A stretch of 64,000 nt of DNA from JAPXSY01 sp033812795 (lineage in GTDB: Bacteria; Verrucomicrobiota; Kiritimatiellia; RFP12; UBA1067): positions 1 through 64,000 of the forward strand of contig JAPXSY010000006.1 in assembly GCA_033812795.1 (NCBI GenBank). Direction: 5' to 3'. Below are positions 1-8,193 of the stretch, piece after piece. Below the pieces are notes generated by a model. That model made no database searches, was not told the DNA's origin, and worked only from the letters and a program-made list of their open reading frames with translations. The position numbers and the translations under genes are program-made. The stretch's first letter is position 1, and every line of letters begins with the position of its first letter.

Positions 1-1479
1 ATCGGCAACAGTGTCACCAACATCGGCGCCAGAAGCTTCTGCCTCTGCTACGCCCTCACCGCTGTCACCATCCCCGACAGCGTCACATCCATCGAAGACT
101 ACACCTTCTACGAGTGCTTCACTCTCAAATCCGTCACCATCGGCAACAGTGTCACCAACATCGGCGCCAGAAGCTTCTGCCTCTGCGAAGCCCTCACATC
201 CGTCACCATCCCCGACAGCGTCACATCCATCGATGAACTCGCCTTCGAATGCTGCAGCAACCTCAAATCCGTCACTATCGGCGGCAACGTCACCAGCATC
301 GGCTTCGGGAGCTTCTACAACTGCGACGCCCTCATCGCTGTCACCATCCCCGACAGCGTCAAAAACATCGGCGACCAAGCCTTCGACAATTGCAACTCCC
401 TCGCATCCGTCGCCATCGGCAACAGCGTCACCAACATCGGCGTCAAGAGCTTCTACTACTGTGCCTCCCTCAGCACCGTCCTCTTCACCGGCAACGCACC
501 GGAAGTCGGTTCCCAAGCCTTCTATGCGGCTCCCGCCACGCTCTACTATTTCCCCGACGCCCTCGGCTGGGGCAGTGTCGGAGGAAGACCAAATAAACCG
601 ATTCCGCTTTTGTACAGTTCCGACGGCACGCAGGTCACGATCACCGGCCTTGATGCTTCGTACACCGGCCACCACCTTTTCTTCCCGGCAACATCAAACG
701 GCTGTCCCGTCACCGCCATCGACCCTGAAGCCTTCTTCAACTGCACCAATCTCACCGCCGTCACCATCCCCGGCAGCGTCACCAACATCGGCTACGCAGC
801 CTTCTACCAGTGTACATCCCTCGCATCCGTCACCATCCCCGATAGCGTCAGGGATATCGGCGACGCAGCCTTCGCCTACTGCTCATCCCTCACATCCGTC
901 ACCATCCCTGACAGTATCACGGTCATCGCCTATGATGTCTTCTCATACTGTACCTCCCTCACATCCGTCACCATTCCCGGCAGCGTCACCCACATCAACG
1001 CAGAGGCCTTCCGTGACTGCACTTCCCTCACCTTCGTCACCATCCCCGGCAGCGTCACCCACATCGACGACCAAGCCTTCTCCGGATGCACCGCCCTCAC
1101 ATCCGTCCTTTTCACCGGCGACGCCCCAACAACCGTCAGCGTCTCTGCCTTCCTTGATGCCCCCGTCACGATTTACTATCTTCCCGGTACCGCCAACTGG
1201 CAACCCCATTTGGTCGGCTACCCCACCGTCTGCTGGAATCCCGCCTTCAGTTCGGCATCACCACCGCGCTTCACCGCCTCCGGCGCGTTCGTCCTCACCC
1301 TCACCGGCAACGCCACCGCCGTCCTCCCTGTCCACCTCGAAACCAGCGACAGCCTCGCGTCTCCGGACTGGTCTATCCTATCCGACACCACCATCCCCGC
1401 CGGCGGCACCGTCACCTTCACCGACGACAAGGCCGGGCTCTTCCCCTCGCGCTTCTACCGCGTCACCTTCCCCCGGTAG
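1..1479 (+). CDS. BspA-like leucine-rich repeat surface protein, 5' end outside the window
   Basis: Frame 1 is open from the first base to the TAG at 1477-1479, so the start lies upstream. The protein is a run of about 23-residue LRR_5 (BspA/treponemal) repeats of the form SLTSVTIPDSVTxIGxxAF, broken near codons 160-200 by a non-repeat linker (around YYFPDALGWG) and resuming to about codon 400. The last roughly 80 residues form a beta-rich domain ending FYRVTFPR, like the C-terminal domains of many verrucomicrobial exported proteins. The family is known for cell-surface adhesion; export here is inferred because the N-terminus is not visible. Bases 1-48 are identical to 139-186 (138 bp = two repeats), a sign of recent repeat duplication. 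No downstream gene is coupled to it. Confidence 0.85.
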   Translation: MGNSVTNIGARSFCLCYALTAVTIPDSVTSIEDYTFYECFTLKSVTIGNSVTNIGARSFCLCEALTSVTIPDSVTSIDELAFECCSNLKSVTIGGNVTSIGFGSFYNCDALIAVTIPDSVKNIGDQAFDNCNSLASVAIGNSVTNIGVKSFYYCASLSTVLFTGNAPEVGSQAFYAAPATLYYFPDALGWGSVGGRPNKPIPLLYSSDGTQVTITGLDASYTGHHLFFPATSNGCPVTAIDPEAFFNCTNLTAVTIPGSVTNIGYAAFYQCTSLASVTIPDSVRDIGDAAFAYCSSLTSVTIPDSITVIAYDVFSYCTSLTSVTIPGSVTHINAEAFRDCTSLTFVTIPGSVTHIDDQAFSGCTALTSVLFTGDAPTTVSVSAFLDAPVTIYYLPGTANWQPHLVGYPTVCWNPAFSSASPPRFTASGAFVLTLTGNATAVLPVHLETSDSLASPDWSILSDTTIPAGGTVTFTDDKAGLFPSRFYRVTFPR

Positions 1480-1510
1480 AGGAGAAGGGAAGTGCACTGC
1501 ACAGTTTTTG

Positions 1511-1533
1511 GAACCACAGAGAGCACAGAGCTT
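1511..1533. repeat. short CACAGAG-type dispersed repeat
   Basis: The stretch contains ACCACAGAGAGCACAGAGC, an imperfect doubling of CACAGAG. It belongs with the other short tandem arrays of this window and sits just downstream of the LRR gene. No coding signal is seen around it. Confidence 0.4.
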
Positions 1534-1607
1534 TTTTGGGGGGATGGCTTTGCTCGGTTATCTCACGCGAGACGCGAAGGGTAGAGGGCGAGCGTCCCCA
1601 CGAGCCG

Positions 1608-1626
1608 CCTTCCGCCATGCGGAAGG
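1608..1626. repeat. perfect 8-bp hairpin in a GC-rich dispersed element
   Basis: CCTTCCGC-CAT-GCGGAAGG is a perfect stem-loop. It lies beside GAGGGCGAGCGTCCCCACG (from about 1585), a motif that recurs with few changes near 12410 (GAGGGCGAGTGTCCTCACG). The hairpin lacks a T-tract, so a terminator role is unproven. Confidence 0.45.
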
Positions 1627-1656
1627 ATGGTCTCAGGCCCCCTCGCGGAGCAACGG

Positions 1657-2352
1657 ATCGAGTGGAGACACGGGGATTGCGCCCCGTGTCCCTCCCACAC
1701 CACCGGACGTGCGGTTTTCCGCATACGGCGGTTGGACACGGCGGGGGTCACGAACGCGCCCCCGCAAAGTCCCACGGCATGGAAACACCGTGTTCGCTTC
1801 ATTGTGCATCATTTATCACCTCCATGCCGCTGGAAGCCTGACTCAGGCCGCGCGCGGCTGGACAGAGCCGGAATCCACCGGCCCCGGCCCGCCGCGCCGT
1901 AGGGGTGGCTACCGTAGTTGTCGCGCCCCCTTGTTTCGCATCCCTCCCCGCCGTCCTTCCAAGGCGGTCGGTTGACCGCACTTTCGTTGTCCTTCGGCCC
2001 TTCGCTCCTCCCGCCTTTCGGCGGGCATCTTCACTACTACGGCCTCTGCTGACTCCCCGCGCGCTCTCACGCGCGGGGCCTCCCCAGGTAAGGCGCATGT
2101 ACTTTCGACCCGTGCCGCCGGGCTCTACACAGTGCGTCTTTCGGTGACTGTCGGATTTCGTGTTTCCTCGCACACTCATCGCCCGAACCATGCCTCACTG
2201 CCCGTTCGTGTTCCTGCGGTCGTGTCTTTGCCAGCGGCTTCCTCCGGCCCGCTCCCTTGCGGTCGCGGCCTTGCCGTTTCGCTACGCTTGCTGTCACTGC
2301 TTTTGCGGTCAACTCCTTTCAGTTGACTAGTACATGCCCATGCTGGGCGCAC
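1657..2352 (-). mobile_element. group IIC intron without reverse transcriptase ORF
   Basis: Read on the minus strand, the element starts GTGCGCCCAGCATGGGC at 2352 and ends CCACTCGAT at 1657, both matching bacterial group IIC introns such as the Oceanobacillus iheyensis one. Inside are a domain I block containing GGAACACGAAC, a later block with GGGGAGG and GTCAGCAGAGGCCGTAGTAG, and a domain V hairpin at about 1702-1737 (AACCGCCGTATGCGG, AAAA, then CCGCACGTCCGGTGGT) with the CGC-type catalytic triad. Domain VI follows as a GC-rich hairpin. Domain IV still has a ribosome-binding site and ATG (GGAGGTGATAAATG, about 1815-1830), but no reverse transcriptase follows. The total is 696 bp. Splicing activity cannot be judged by eye, but the key domains look intact. 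Confidence 0.85.
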
Positions 2353-2395
2353 GAGGGACGAGCGTCTGCTCGTCCGGGCGGCGTTTCACGCCGCC
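2353..2395. repeat. twin-palindrome element at the intron 5' junction
   Basis: Two perfect hairpins lie side by side: GGACGAGC-GTCT-GCTCGTCC (2356-2375) and GGCGGCGT-TTC-ACGCCGCC (about 2377-2395). The first sits three bases from the intron 5' boundary. Group IIC introns are known to insert just 3' of stem-loops, so this looks like the target. A related twin palindrome is at 17836-17873. Confidence 0.65.
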
Positions 2396-2401
2396 GCCTT
2401 T

Positions 2402-2429
2402 GAACGCCGAACGCCCAACGCCGAACTCA
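2402..2429. repeat. heptanucleotide array (GAACGCC)
   Basis: Four units are present: GAACGCC, GAACGCC, CAACGCC, GAACTCA. The same unit occurs twice at 25677-25690 and as GAACGTC/GAACGCT at 50897-50938 on the other strand. Confidence 0.75.
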
Positions 2430-2447
2430 GCACGTCAAAGTGAAAAA

Positions 2448-2503
2448 AACTCCTAACTCCTAAATCCTAAATCCTAAATCCTGACTCCTAACTCCTAAAT
2501 CCG
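2448..2503. repeat. heptanucleotide array (AACTCCT/AAATCCT)
   Basis: Eight contiguous 7-bp units are present, all AACTCCT, AAATCCT or one-base variants. The same units appear inside ileS near 27950-28012. The array sits about 145 bp upstream of the amidase start and is followed by a GC-rich motif shared with 24121-24150. Confidence 0.8.
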
Positions 2504-2649
2504 CGCGTAGCGCGGAAGACGCCCGCGCTCCCTTTGCGCACACACAAAACACGCGTTCGACTCGCATGCCCCTGTCACGAACCGATTGCTTCACACCCTC
2601 ATTTCTTCCTTCAACTTCGGCGCTCTCTCCCGTATACTGTGTCCGCATC

Positions 2650-3948
2650 ATGATTGGTTGGCGTTTGTTTCTTTTTCTGTTTTGCTGTTTGTCGATTGCA
2701 AGCCCGTGCCGCGCACAGGCTGAATCGCCATATCCGATCGTCTGGCGCGATCTGACGCAGATCCAGAACGCACTCGGGACGGGGGACCCGCACTGGGACG
2801 GCGAATCCCTGCTCTTCTCGAACGAACAGCACCAAATCCGGTTCTTTCCGGGGCGCCGCAAAGCGGACGTCAACGGCACGACCGTCTGGCTCAATGCTCC
2901 GGCCACCGGCTCGATCGCGGCCAGAGACTGGCGGTTGGCGGGCACGGACCTTGATCTGCTGCAGATCTCCCTGTTGCCAACGCCCGAAGCCGGCAGCGTG
3001 CCGGAACCCCTGCGTGTGATGTTGGATCCGGGACACGGCGGGGACGACACCGGCGCATCGTGCGGGAACCCGGCGGTACGGGAAAAGGATCTGACGCTGG
3101 CGATCGCCAAACGCGTCGGCGAACTCCTCAAGCGTTCCGGCATGCGGGTGGCGTACACGCGTACGCGGGATGTCACGTTGTCGTTGGATGAGCGGGTACG
3201 CCTTGCCCGAAAGCATCGGCCCGACCTGTTCGTCAGCCTCCATGCCAACCATGCGGCCAACACCAACGCCACGGGGGTCGAGACGTATGTGCTGCCGCCC
3301 AGCGGTTTTCCGGGTACGGCAGAGGGGAGCCCGGCGCGCGGCTGGCAGATCGGCAACCGTAATGATTATCACAACACCCTGCTGGGGTTTGCAATCCACC
3401 GCCGCCTCGCCGCTTTGACCAACACGGTGGACCGCGGCCTGAAACGTCAAGCCTTCTTCGTGCTGCGCGAAAACGGTTGCCCCGCCACGCTTCTGGAGTT
3501 CGGTTTCCTTTCTAACCGCGATGAAACCCTCCTGATGAAGACGGAGCCTTGGCAGGCGGCGTGCGCCGGAGCCATCGTCGAGGGGATTCTGGGTTATGCG
3601 CGACGCGTCACAGCGCTCGACCGCGCCGTGGCGGAAAAGCGCGCGAGAGACGCGGAATTGAACGAACGCTGGCGCCGCCACCTCGCCGAACGGAACAGGG
3701 CACCCCAACCGGCTCCGACAGAGGCGGCCCCGCCGCCTGCCGCGCGCGAAACCGTGCCGGAAGTCCCGCCCAGCGCCTCCCTGTCCGCACCCCCCCCGCG
3801 CCGAAACACCGATACCGATCTTTCCGACGCGCGCATCGCGCGCGTGAGCGGAACCGCCCCGGCCGTACCGATCCTGCGCGGCACCAATGTCGCGCCCGCG
3901 GAACTCAACACCCTGATTGATTTTTACGGCGCGGGAACAGTAGAATGA
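2650..3948 (+). CDS. N-acetylmuramoyl-L-alanine amidase (Amidase_3 family), exported
   Basis: The enzyme would cut the bond between N-acetylmuramic acid and L-alanine in peptidoglycan, outside the inner membrane. The ATG at 2650 gives a classic signal peptide (MIGWRLFLFLFCCLSIASPCRA); the ORF extends 28 codons upstream without a plausible leader. The catalytic domain runs from about residue 120 to 325. It has the zinc-binding DPGHGG, the EKDLTLAIA glutamate, SLHAN histidine and the catalytic glutamate in LLEFGFLSN. A proline-rich tail of about 100 residues follows, probably a wall-spanning or low-complexity extension. A TATACT box lies only about 11 bases before the ATG, with no clear ribosome-binding site. 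The stop overlaps the next start (ATGA). Confidence 0.9.
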   Translation: MIGWRLFLFLFCCLSIASPCRAQAESPYPIVWRDLTQIQNALGTGDPHWDGESLLFSNEQHQIRFFPGRRKADVNGTTVWLNAPATGSIAARDWRLAGTDLDLLQISLLPTPEAGSVPEPLRVMLDPGHGGDDTGASCGNPAVREKDLTLAIAKRVGELLKRSGMRVAYTRTRDVTLSLDERVRLARKHRPDLFVSLHANHAANTNATGVETYVLPPSGFPGTAEGSPARGWQIGNRNDYHNTLLGFAIHRRLAALTNTVDRGLKRQAFFVLRENGCPATLLEFGFLSNRDETLLMKTEPWQAACAGAIVEGILGYARRVTALDRAVAEKRARDAELNERWRRHLAERNRAPQPAPTEAAPPPAARETVPEVPPSASLSAPPPRRNTDTDLSDARIARVSGTAPAVPILRGTNVAPAELNTLIDFYGAGTVE

Positions 3949-5726
3949 ATGCCATGCAAAACCCACCTGACCCAGTACCGACCGAAACCGGATCCAACCA
4001 TACCCCCCCCACCCACTTGGCACACACGCTGTCGCTCGCCGCAGCTCTGGTGCTGATCCCCGCCCTTCTGGGCGTTCTCGCCATGCTGGCCTTTCACAAG
4101 TTCAACCCCCGGCCCCGACCGCCTGCCGCCGGAGTGGCGGAGGAAATGTCTTTCACCGGTGGAACCGATACGGTCGAACGGCTGACGCTCTGGCGCCGCG
4201 ACCTGCGGCATGAGGGGCTGCCCATCGAAGAAGCCAACCTGCGCATCTGGGCCGCCCGCGCCACGGAACCTGAGATCCTGTTCCGTATCGCACCGCCCGC
4301 GCCGAATCGGTCTTGGCTCTGGTTCGTGACGCAGGACGGTCTGCACGCATTGGCTGTTTCGCGCCAAATCGACGTGCTCGAACGCCATACCGTGGGCCTC
4401 TGTGACCTGATCACCACGCAATGGGTCTGGACCGTCTCTATGCGCTGGCCGGAATGTTACGCCCAGCCTGCGGTCATCGGCGGTCACACGCTCGTACGGT
4501 ATGCGGCGAACGGGCAGCGGTTCGCCATGGAACTCAGCCCCAAAGGCCAGATCCTCAATCTCGACGCGCTCGGACAAGGAATGGTCGAGGTCTGGCAACC
4601 GCCGCCGCCGCAGACGCGTTTTCCCGGAACGCCGGTGGCCGTGACCCGCAACGTCTTCTTCGCGGCGGACGAAGAGAGCGGATCGCTACTGGGGTACGCG
4701 ATCGAAAGTCTGCCGGGCCTGCGTTACGCAGGAAAGGGCGACGCGCACACCGTCTGTTCCGGCAACGGTCTGTTGATTTTCCGTGCCCGCGAGGGGCGCA
4801 TCACCGTGACGGACACCCTGACGCAAACCGTGCTGGCGGAGTACAACGCCTGGCGCCACACACCCGATACCGCGGTGACCGCCACGTTGGCTTCGCCGGA
4901 CGGCTCGCAGTTCACCGTGTTTCTCTTGACCCGCTTCCCGGGCGAGCCGCCGGTCGAGCGCGAATGGTGCGTCATCCTAGACCTGCCCGAGGGCCGCGCG
5001 CGTCCTTTCTTCCATGCGGACGCGCTCTCTTCCCGACCGCAACCGCCCGCCGATCCGCTTCAGACCATCTCACCGGATGGGCGCTGGTGCCTGAGCCTGA
5101 CGGAGGGGAACGTGTTGCGCATCGCCGCAGGCGCGGAACGCCGCGAATGGGCGCACTGCGCACTCGCTCCCCTCACCGGAGTCCGGCAGCCGTTTGACGC
5201 GCTCACGTTTCTCGATGAAGGGCGGCACGTCCTGTTGCGCCAACGCGATAACCTGTGGCTGCTGGATTTCGCCACCGCACGTCAGTATGCGGATCTGCTG
5301 GCGCGGATCCATGCCAGTGATGCGGCGGTTGCGTCCGGCGTGGTTACCGAACCGGTCACGAACGCATACGACACGTTCCCGATGTTGCCGGACCGTGACG
5401 CCACCCGCACCCCCGCAGACTCTGCCCGACTGGCGCTGCATGCCGAACGGTGCGCGGCCAATCAGGCTTGGTTTTATGCCGCGGCCCTGCTCGACGCCTC
5501 CCTCCGCCACCCGGTATGGGAGGGACGCACTCCCAGCGCGAACCGGTTCATGCTCGCCCGGTACCACATTCTGGCGGGCCAGCACGCTGCCGCGCGCCGC
5601 AACCTGCTGATCGCGTTGAAACAACTGGACCTTCCGCCGACTCTCGGTTCGTCCCCCGTCAACGACGCGCCCCTCATGCGTTTCCACCTGCAACGTTTGT
5701 TGCAGGCCCTACCGTCCGGCCGCTAA
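3945..5726 (+). CDS. uncharacterised single-pass membrane protein coupled to the amidase
   Basis: I do not recognise this 593-residue protein. Its ATG overlaps the amidase stop codon, so the two are very likely translationally coupled. A short proline-rich N-terminus is followed by one membrane segment at about residues 25-50 (LSLAAALVLIPALLGVLAML), then a large domain with recurring short beta-like blocks (VTRNVFFAADEESG, ISPDGRWCLSL, LDEGRHVLLRQRDNLWLLDF) that suggest a beta-propeller-like fold. The last roughly 110 residues are Ala-rich helical and TPR-like (LARYHILAGQHAAARRNLLIAL). A role in envelope or cell-wall processes is inferred only from the coupling. Confidence 0.75.
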   Translation: MNAMQNPPDPVPTETGSNHTPPTHLAHTLSLAAALVLIPALLGVLAMLAFHKFNPRPRPPAAGVAEEMSFTGGTDTVERLTLWRRDLRHEGLPIEEANLRIWAARATEPEILFRIAPPAPNRSWLWFVTQDGLHALAVSRQIDVLERHTVGLCDLITTQWVWTVSMRWPECYAQPAVIGGHTLVRYAANGQRFAMELSPKGQILNLDALGQGMVEVWQPPPPQTRFPGTPVAVTRNVFFAADEESGSLLGYAIESLPGLRYAGKGDAHTVCSGNGLLIFRAREGRITVTDTLTQTVLAEYNAWRHTPDTAVTATLASPDGSQFTVFLLTRFPGEPPVEREWCVILDLPEGRARPFFHADALSSRPQPPADPLQTISPDGRWCLSLTEGNVLRIAAGAERREWAHCALAPLTGVRQPFDALTFLDEGRHVLLRQRDNLWLLDFATARQYADLLARIHASDAAVASGVVTEPVTNAYDTFPMLPDRDATRTPADSARLALHAERCAANQAWFYAAALLDASLRHPVWEGRTPSANRFMLARYHILAGQHAAARRNLLIALKQLDLPPTLGSSPVNDAPLMRFHLQRLLQALPSGR

Positions 5727-5841
5727 GGAAGGGGGAGGACAAAAGACAGGCGACGGGTGTCTCACTGGCGGGCGGGGGCGCCCGCGCAGCGGGAAATCCT
5801 GTCAATGTATAGGCAAGTTTTAACCATCGCCTCGTTCTTAC

Positions 5842-5862
5842 AACCTGTAACGTGTAACCGGC
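5842..5862. repeat. short heptanucleotide array (ACCTGTA type)
   Basis: Units ACCTGTA, ACGTGTA, ACCGGCA lie upstream of the DUF1080 gene. The same family appears at 29766-29793. Confidence 0.55.
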
Positions 5863-5909
5863 AATCTGTTGTTATCGCTTTTCGTCATCGTATACGCTAT
5901 CCTGAAACC

Positions 5910-6572
5910 ATGAAAACACAACACCTTCTGTTTCCCGTCCTGCTGACCGCACTTGTGACCACAGCGGACTTTTCCTTTCCGCTCTTCAACGGCCGCGATC
6001 TCTCCGGCTGGAAGGTCGCCGACATGATCGGGGCCGGAAGCGTGACCGTTCTGTCCGACGGGACTGTGGAGTGCGGTTTCGGCACTCCCATGACCGGCAT
6101 TGCCTACACCAATGCAATGCCCACCCTGAATTATGAGATCGAACTGGAGGCGATGCGGGTTCAGGGCACAGATTTCTTTGTGGCGCTGACCCTGCCGGTG
6201 GAAACCAACTTCTGCACCGTGATCATCGGCGGCTGGGGGGGCGGCCTCTGCGGCGTCTCCTCCGTGGATTATATGGACGCCTCGGAGAATCAGTGGTCGG
6301 AACACGTCACCTTTGAGAACAACCGCTGGTACCGTTTGCGCGTTCGGGTCACGCCCGGTGTGCTGCAAGTTTTTCTGAATGACGACCTCTATTCCGCGCG
6401 CATCGAGTTCGACTCTTCCACGCGCTTCAGCCTGCGCCCCGGCAGCGACATCGACAAGACCACCCCGCTCGGTCTGGCGACGTATTGCACCCGCGCCCGC
6501 TGGCGTCACGCCTCACTTACGCGGATCACCACACTGACCCCTGCCGACAAACCCCGCAGCGAGGAGCCGTAA
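5910..6572 (+). CDS. DUF1080 (3-keto-disaccharide hydrolase-like) exported protein
   Basis: The start at 5910 gives a signal peptide (MKTQHLLFPVLLTALVTTA) followed at once by the family opening FPLFNGRDLSGWKV. The rest of the 220 residues read as a concanavalin-like beta-sandwich (YEIELEAMRV, NNRWYRLRVRVTPGVLQVFLND). The family occurs widely in PVC bacteria and is linked to 3-keto-glycoside hydrolysis or sugar binding; the substrate here is unknown. There is no clear ribosome-binding site, and a TATCCT box lies six bases before the ATG, so a leaderless transcript is possible. A second DUF1080 gene is at 36762-37544. Confidence 0.8.
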   Translation: MKTQHLLFPVLLTALVTTADFSFPLFNGRDLSGWKVADMIGAGSVTVLSDGTVECGFGTPMTGIAYTNAMPTLNYEIELEAMRVQGTDFFVALTLPVETNFCTVIIGGWGGGLCGVSSVDYMDASENQWSEHVTFENNRWYRLRVRVTPGVLQVFLNDDLYSARIEFDSSTRFSLRPGSDIDKTTPLGLATYCTRARWRHASLTRITTLTPADKPRSEEP

Positions 6573-6594
6573 CGCGGCACCATTTCCCGCGCAC

Positions 6595-7260
6595 TCATTT
6601 TCGCGCGCCTTGGTAGGAGAGACGCGAGAACACCCCTTCGCAAATGTGTTCCGTCACCCGCCGCAGCCAATCTTCACGGCTGGTGCCGGGCGGACAGAAA
6701 CGTTCAACCCATCCCGGCCGGGTCAATGCGAACACCACGCACTGCGCATGGATGGCGCTCGCCCAAAGCCCGATCTCTACCGGGTCGTCCCGTTTCATGC
6801 CCATGCGCAATAGACGTTGGAAACACTGGCGCACCGGCTTCGCGAATTTTGTTTCGATGTCCTGGGCCAACTCCGACGGCACGCACTCCTCCATCCCCAT
6901 CAGACGCGCCGCCCACACCTCCGGCGGCTTGCTGGCCGCGCAAATCGCCAGCGCCCGTTCGATCCATGTCCGCACCGCGGCTTTCCAGGACGCCTCATCC
7001 GTCACCGTCTCGTTGATCCGCATCATGGGTTTGCCGATGTGTTCGAACAGGGAGACGATCACCGCACGGTAGAGTTCCGCTTTCGACCGGAAATGGTAGT
7101 TCACCAGTGCGCTGTTCACCGCCGCCTCCGCGCAGATCATCCGCGTGGTGGCTTCACGAAACCCATACTCGGCGAAAACCTTTGTGGCCGCCCGCAGAAT
7201 CCGGTTCCGTGTGCGGGAGCGTCCCGTCGTTGTCCCGCCTCGTCTGGTTTGCCGTTCCAT
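6595..7260 (-). CDS. TetR/AcrR-family transcriptional regulator
   Basis: The 221-residue protein begins with a basic tail, then the TetR helix-turn-helix at about residues 20-65 (RILRAATKVFAEYGFREATTRMI, then NSALVNYHFRSKAELYRAVI). The C-terminal ligand-binding half (ERALAICAASKPPEVWAARLM, then PVRQCFQRLLRMGM) resembles the CerR-like TetR C-domain. A GGAGGG ribosome-binding site precedes the ATG. It lies 18 bp downstream of the aldo/keto reductase gene on the same strand, so it may be co-transcribed with that gene and the beta-helix gene. The inducer is unknown. Confidence 0.88.
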   Translation of the reverse strand: MERQTRRGGTTTGRSRTRNRILRAATKVFAEYGFREATTRMICAEAAVNSALVNYHFRSKAELYRAVIVSLFEHIGKPMMRINETVTDEASWKAAVRTWIERALAICAASKPPEVWAARLMGMEECVPSELAQDIETKFAKPVRQCFQRLLRMGMKRDDPVEIGLWASAIHAQCVVFALTRPGWVERFCPPGTSREDWLRRVTEHICEGVFSRLSYQGARK

Positions 7261-7278
7261 CTTCCGTCCCTCCGTGCT

Positions 7279-8184
7279 TCAGGGGATTCGACGTCCCTGT
7301 GCCGCCTCCCAAAACGCATACCAGTCTTCACGTTCCAATGTCAGCGCATCAGCCTGCGCCGCAAGTCGCAGGCGATCCAAACGGTTGGTTCCGATGATCG
7401 CCATCGGATGGCTCGGATGCGCCAGAATCCACGCGTACGCGAATTGATCCAGCGTAACGCCGCCGTAACGCACGGCACATGCCGCAGCCGCCGCAGCCAA
7501 ACGACCGGCCGCCGGTTCAGCCGGATCAAACAGCCTGCCGCCGGCCAACGGACTCCACGCCATGGGCGTCATGCCCAACCGCTCGCATTGCGTCAACGTA
7601 CCGTCTTCCATCGCCTCCATGTGCAGCAGACTGAAGGCGATCTGGTTGACCGCCAGAGGCCGGTCCAGACAAGCGTTCAGCAGATCGACCCCTGCCGGAG
7701 CGTAATTCGAAACTCCCGCGGCGCGGATCTTTCCTTCCTGAACCAGACGGTTCAACCCCTGCGCCGTGTCTTCTGTCCGCGTGAGCCAATCGGGACGGTG
7801 TATCAGGAACAGATCGATGCGTTCGGTCCGCAACCGCTTCAGCGACTGGTCCAGACTGGCGCAGAGCTGCTCAGCCGTGGCGTTGTAATGCGCCGTCCGC
7901 CGTTCGGGACAGGCCTCGCACGGCACGTAAATGCCAGCCTTGGTGACGATCTCCAACTGCTCCCGCAATCCGGGCGAGAGGGCCAGCGCCTCACCGAGAA
8001 GCGCCTCCACCCCGTATTTCCCGTAAATCTCGGCTGTGTCGATCGTCGTGATGCCCAGCTCCAAACAGAGATGGAGACGCCGGTTGACCTCCTGCGCGGT
8101 CGGCTTGTCCGCCAACAAGCGCCACGTTCCGTAAGCCAACCGCGAGACCTCGAACCCCGCCTTCGTCAAACGATACCGCCGCAT
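7279..8184 (-). CDS. aldo/keto reductase, YdhF-like
   Basis: This is a 301-residue NAD(P)H-dependent reductase with a TIM-barrel fold. The catalytic tetrad is visible as Asp and Tyr in TIDTAEIYGKYG, Lys in IVTKAGIY and His in FLIHRPD. The cofactor-binding end (AIIGTNRLDRLRLA) is in the expected place. The YdhF-like assignment rests on overall similarity (MRRYRLTKAGFEVSRLAYGTWRL). A GAGGGGG ribosome-binding site precedes the ATG. It starts 9 bp after the beta-helix gene stop, so the two are probably co-transcribed. The substrate is not predictable. Confidence 0.88.
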   Translation of the reverse strand: MRRYRLTKAGFEVSRLAYGTWRLLADKPTAQEVNRRLHLCLELGITTIDTAEIYGKYGVEALLGEALALSPGLREQLEIVTKAGIYVPCEACPERRTAHYNATAEQLCASLDQSLKRLRTERIDLFLIHRPDWLTRTEDTAQGLNRLVQEGKIRAAGVSNYAPAGVDLLNACLDRPLAVNQIAFSLLHMEAMEDGTLTQCERLGMTPMAWSPLAGGRLFDPAEPAAGRLAAAAAACAVRYGGVTLDQFAYAWILAHPSHPMAIIGTNRLDRLRLAAQADALTLEREDWYAFWEAAQGRRIP

Positions 8185-8193
8185 CGCACCCCC

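Noticed and set aside
11..1975. Long plus-strand ORF of Pro/Ser/Thr-rich sequence
   Set aside because: It is frame 2 of the LRR-coding DNA; the repeated codons give low-complexity PSP text and the frame runs into the group II intron. Frame 1 encodes the real repeats.
1799..2191. 130-residue minus-strand ORF
   Set aside because: It lies fully inside group IIC intron RNA domains and translates conserved ribozyme sequence.
2402..2503. Possible CRISPR array
   Set aside because: Units are 7 bp and contiguous, with no spacers, and no cas gene is in the window.
2611..4023. 470-residue minus-strand ORF opposite the amidase
   Set aside because: Antisense shadow in GC-rich DNA; the plus strand has the amidase motifs, a signal peptide and a coupled partner.
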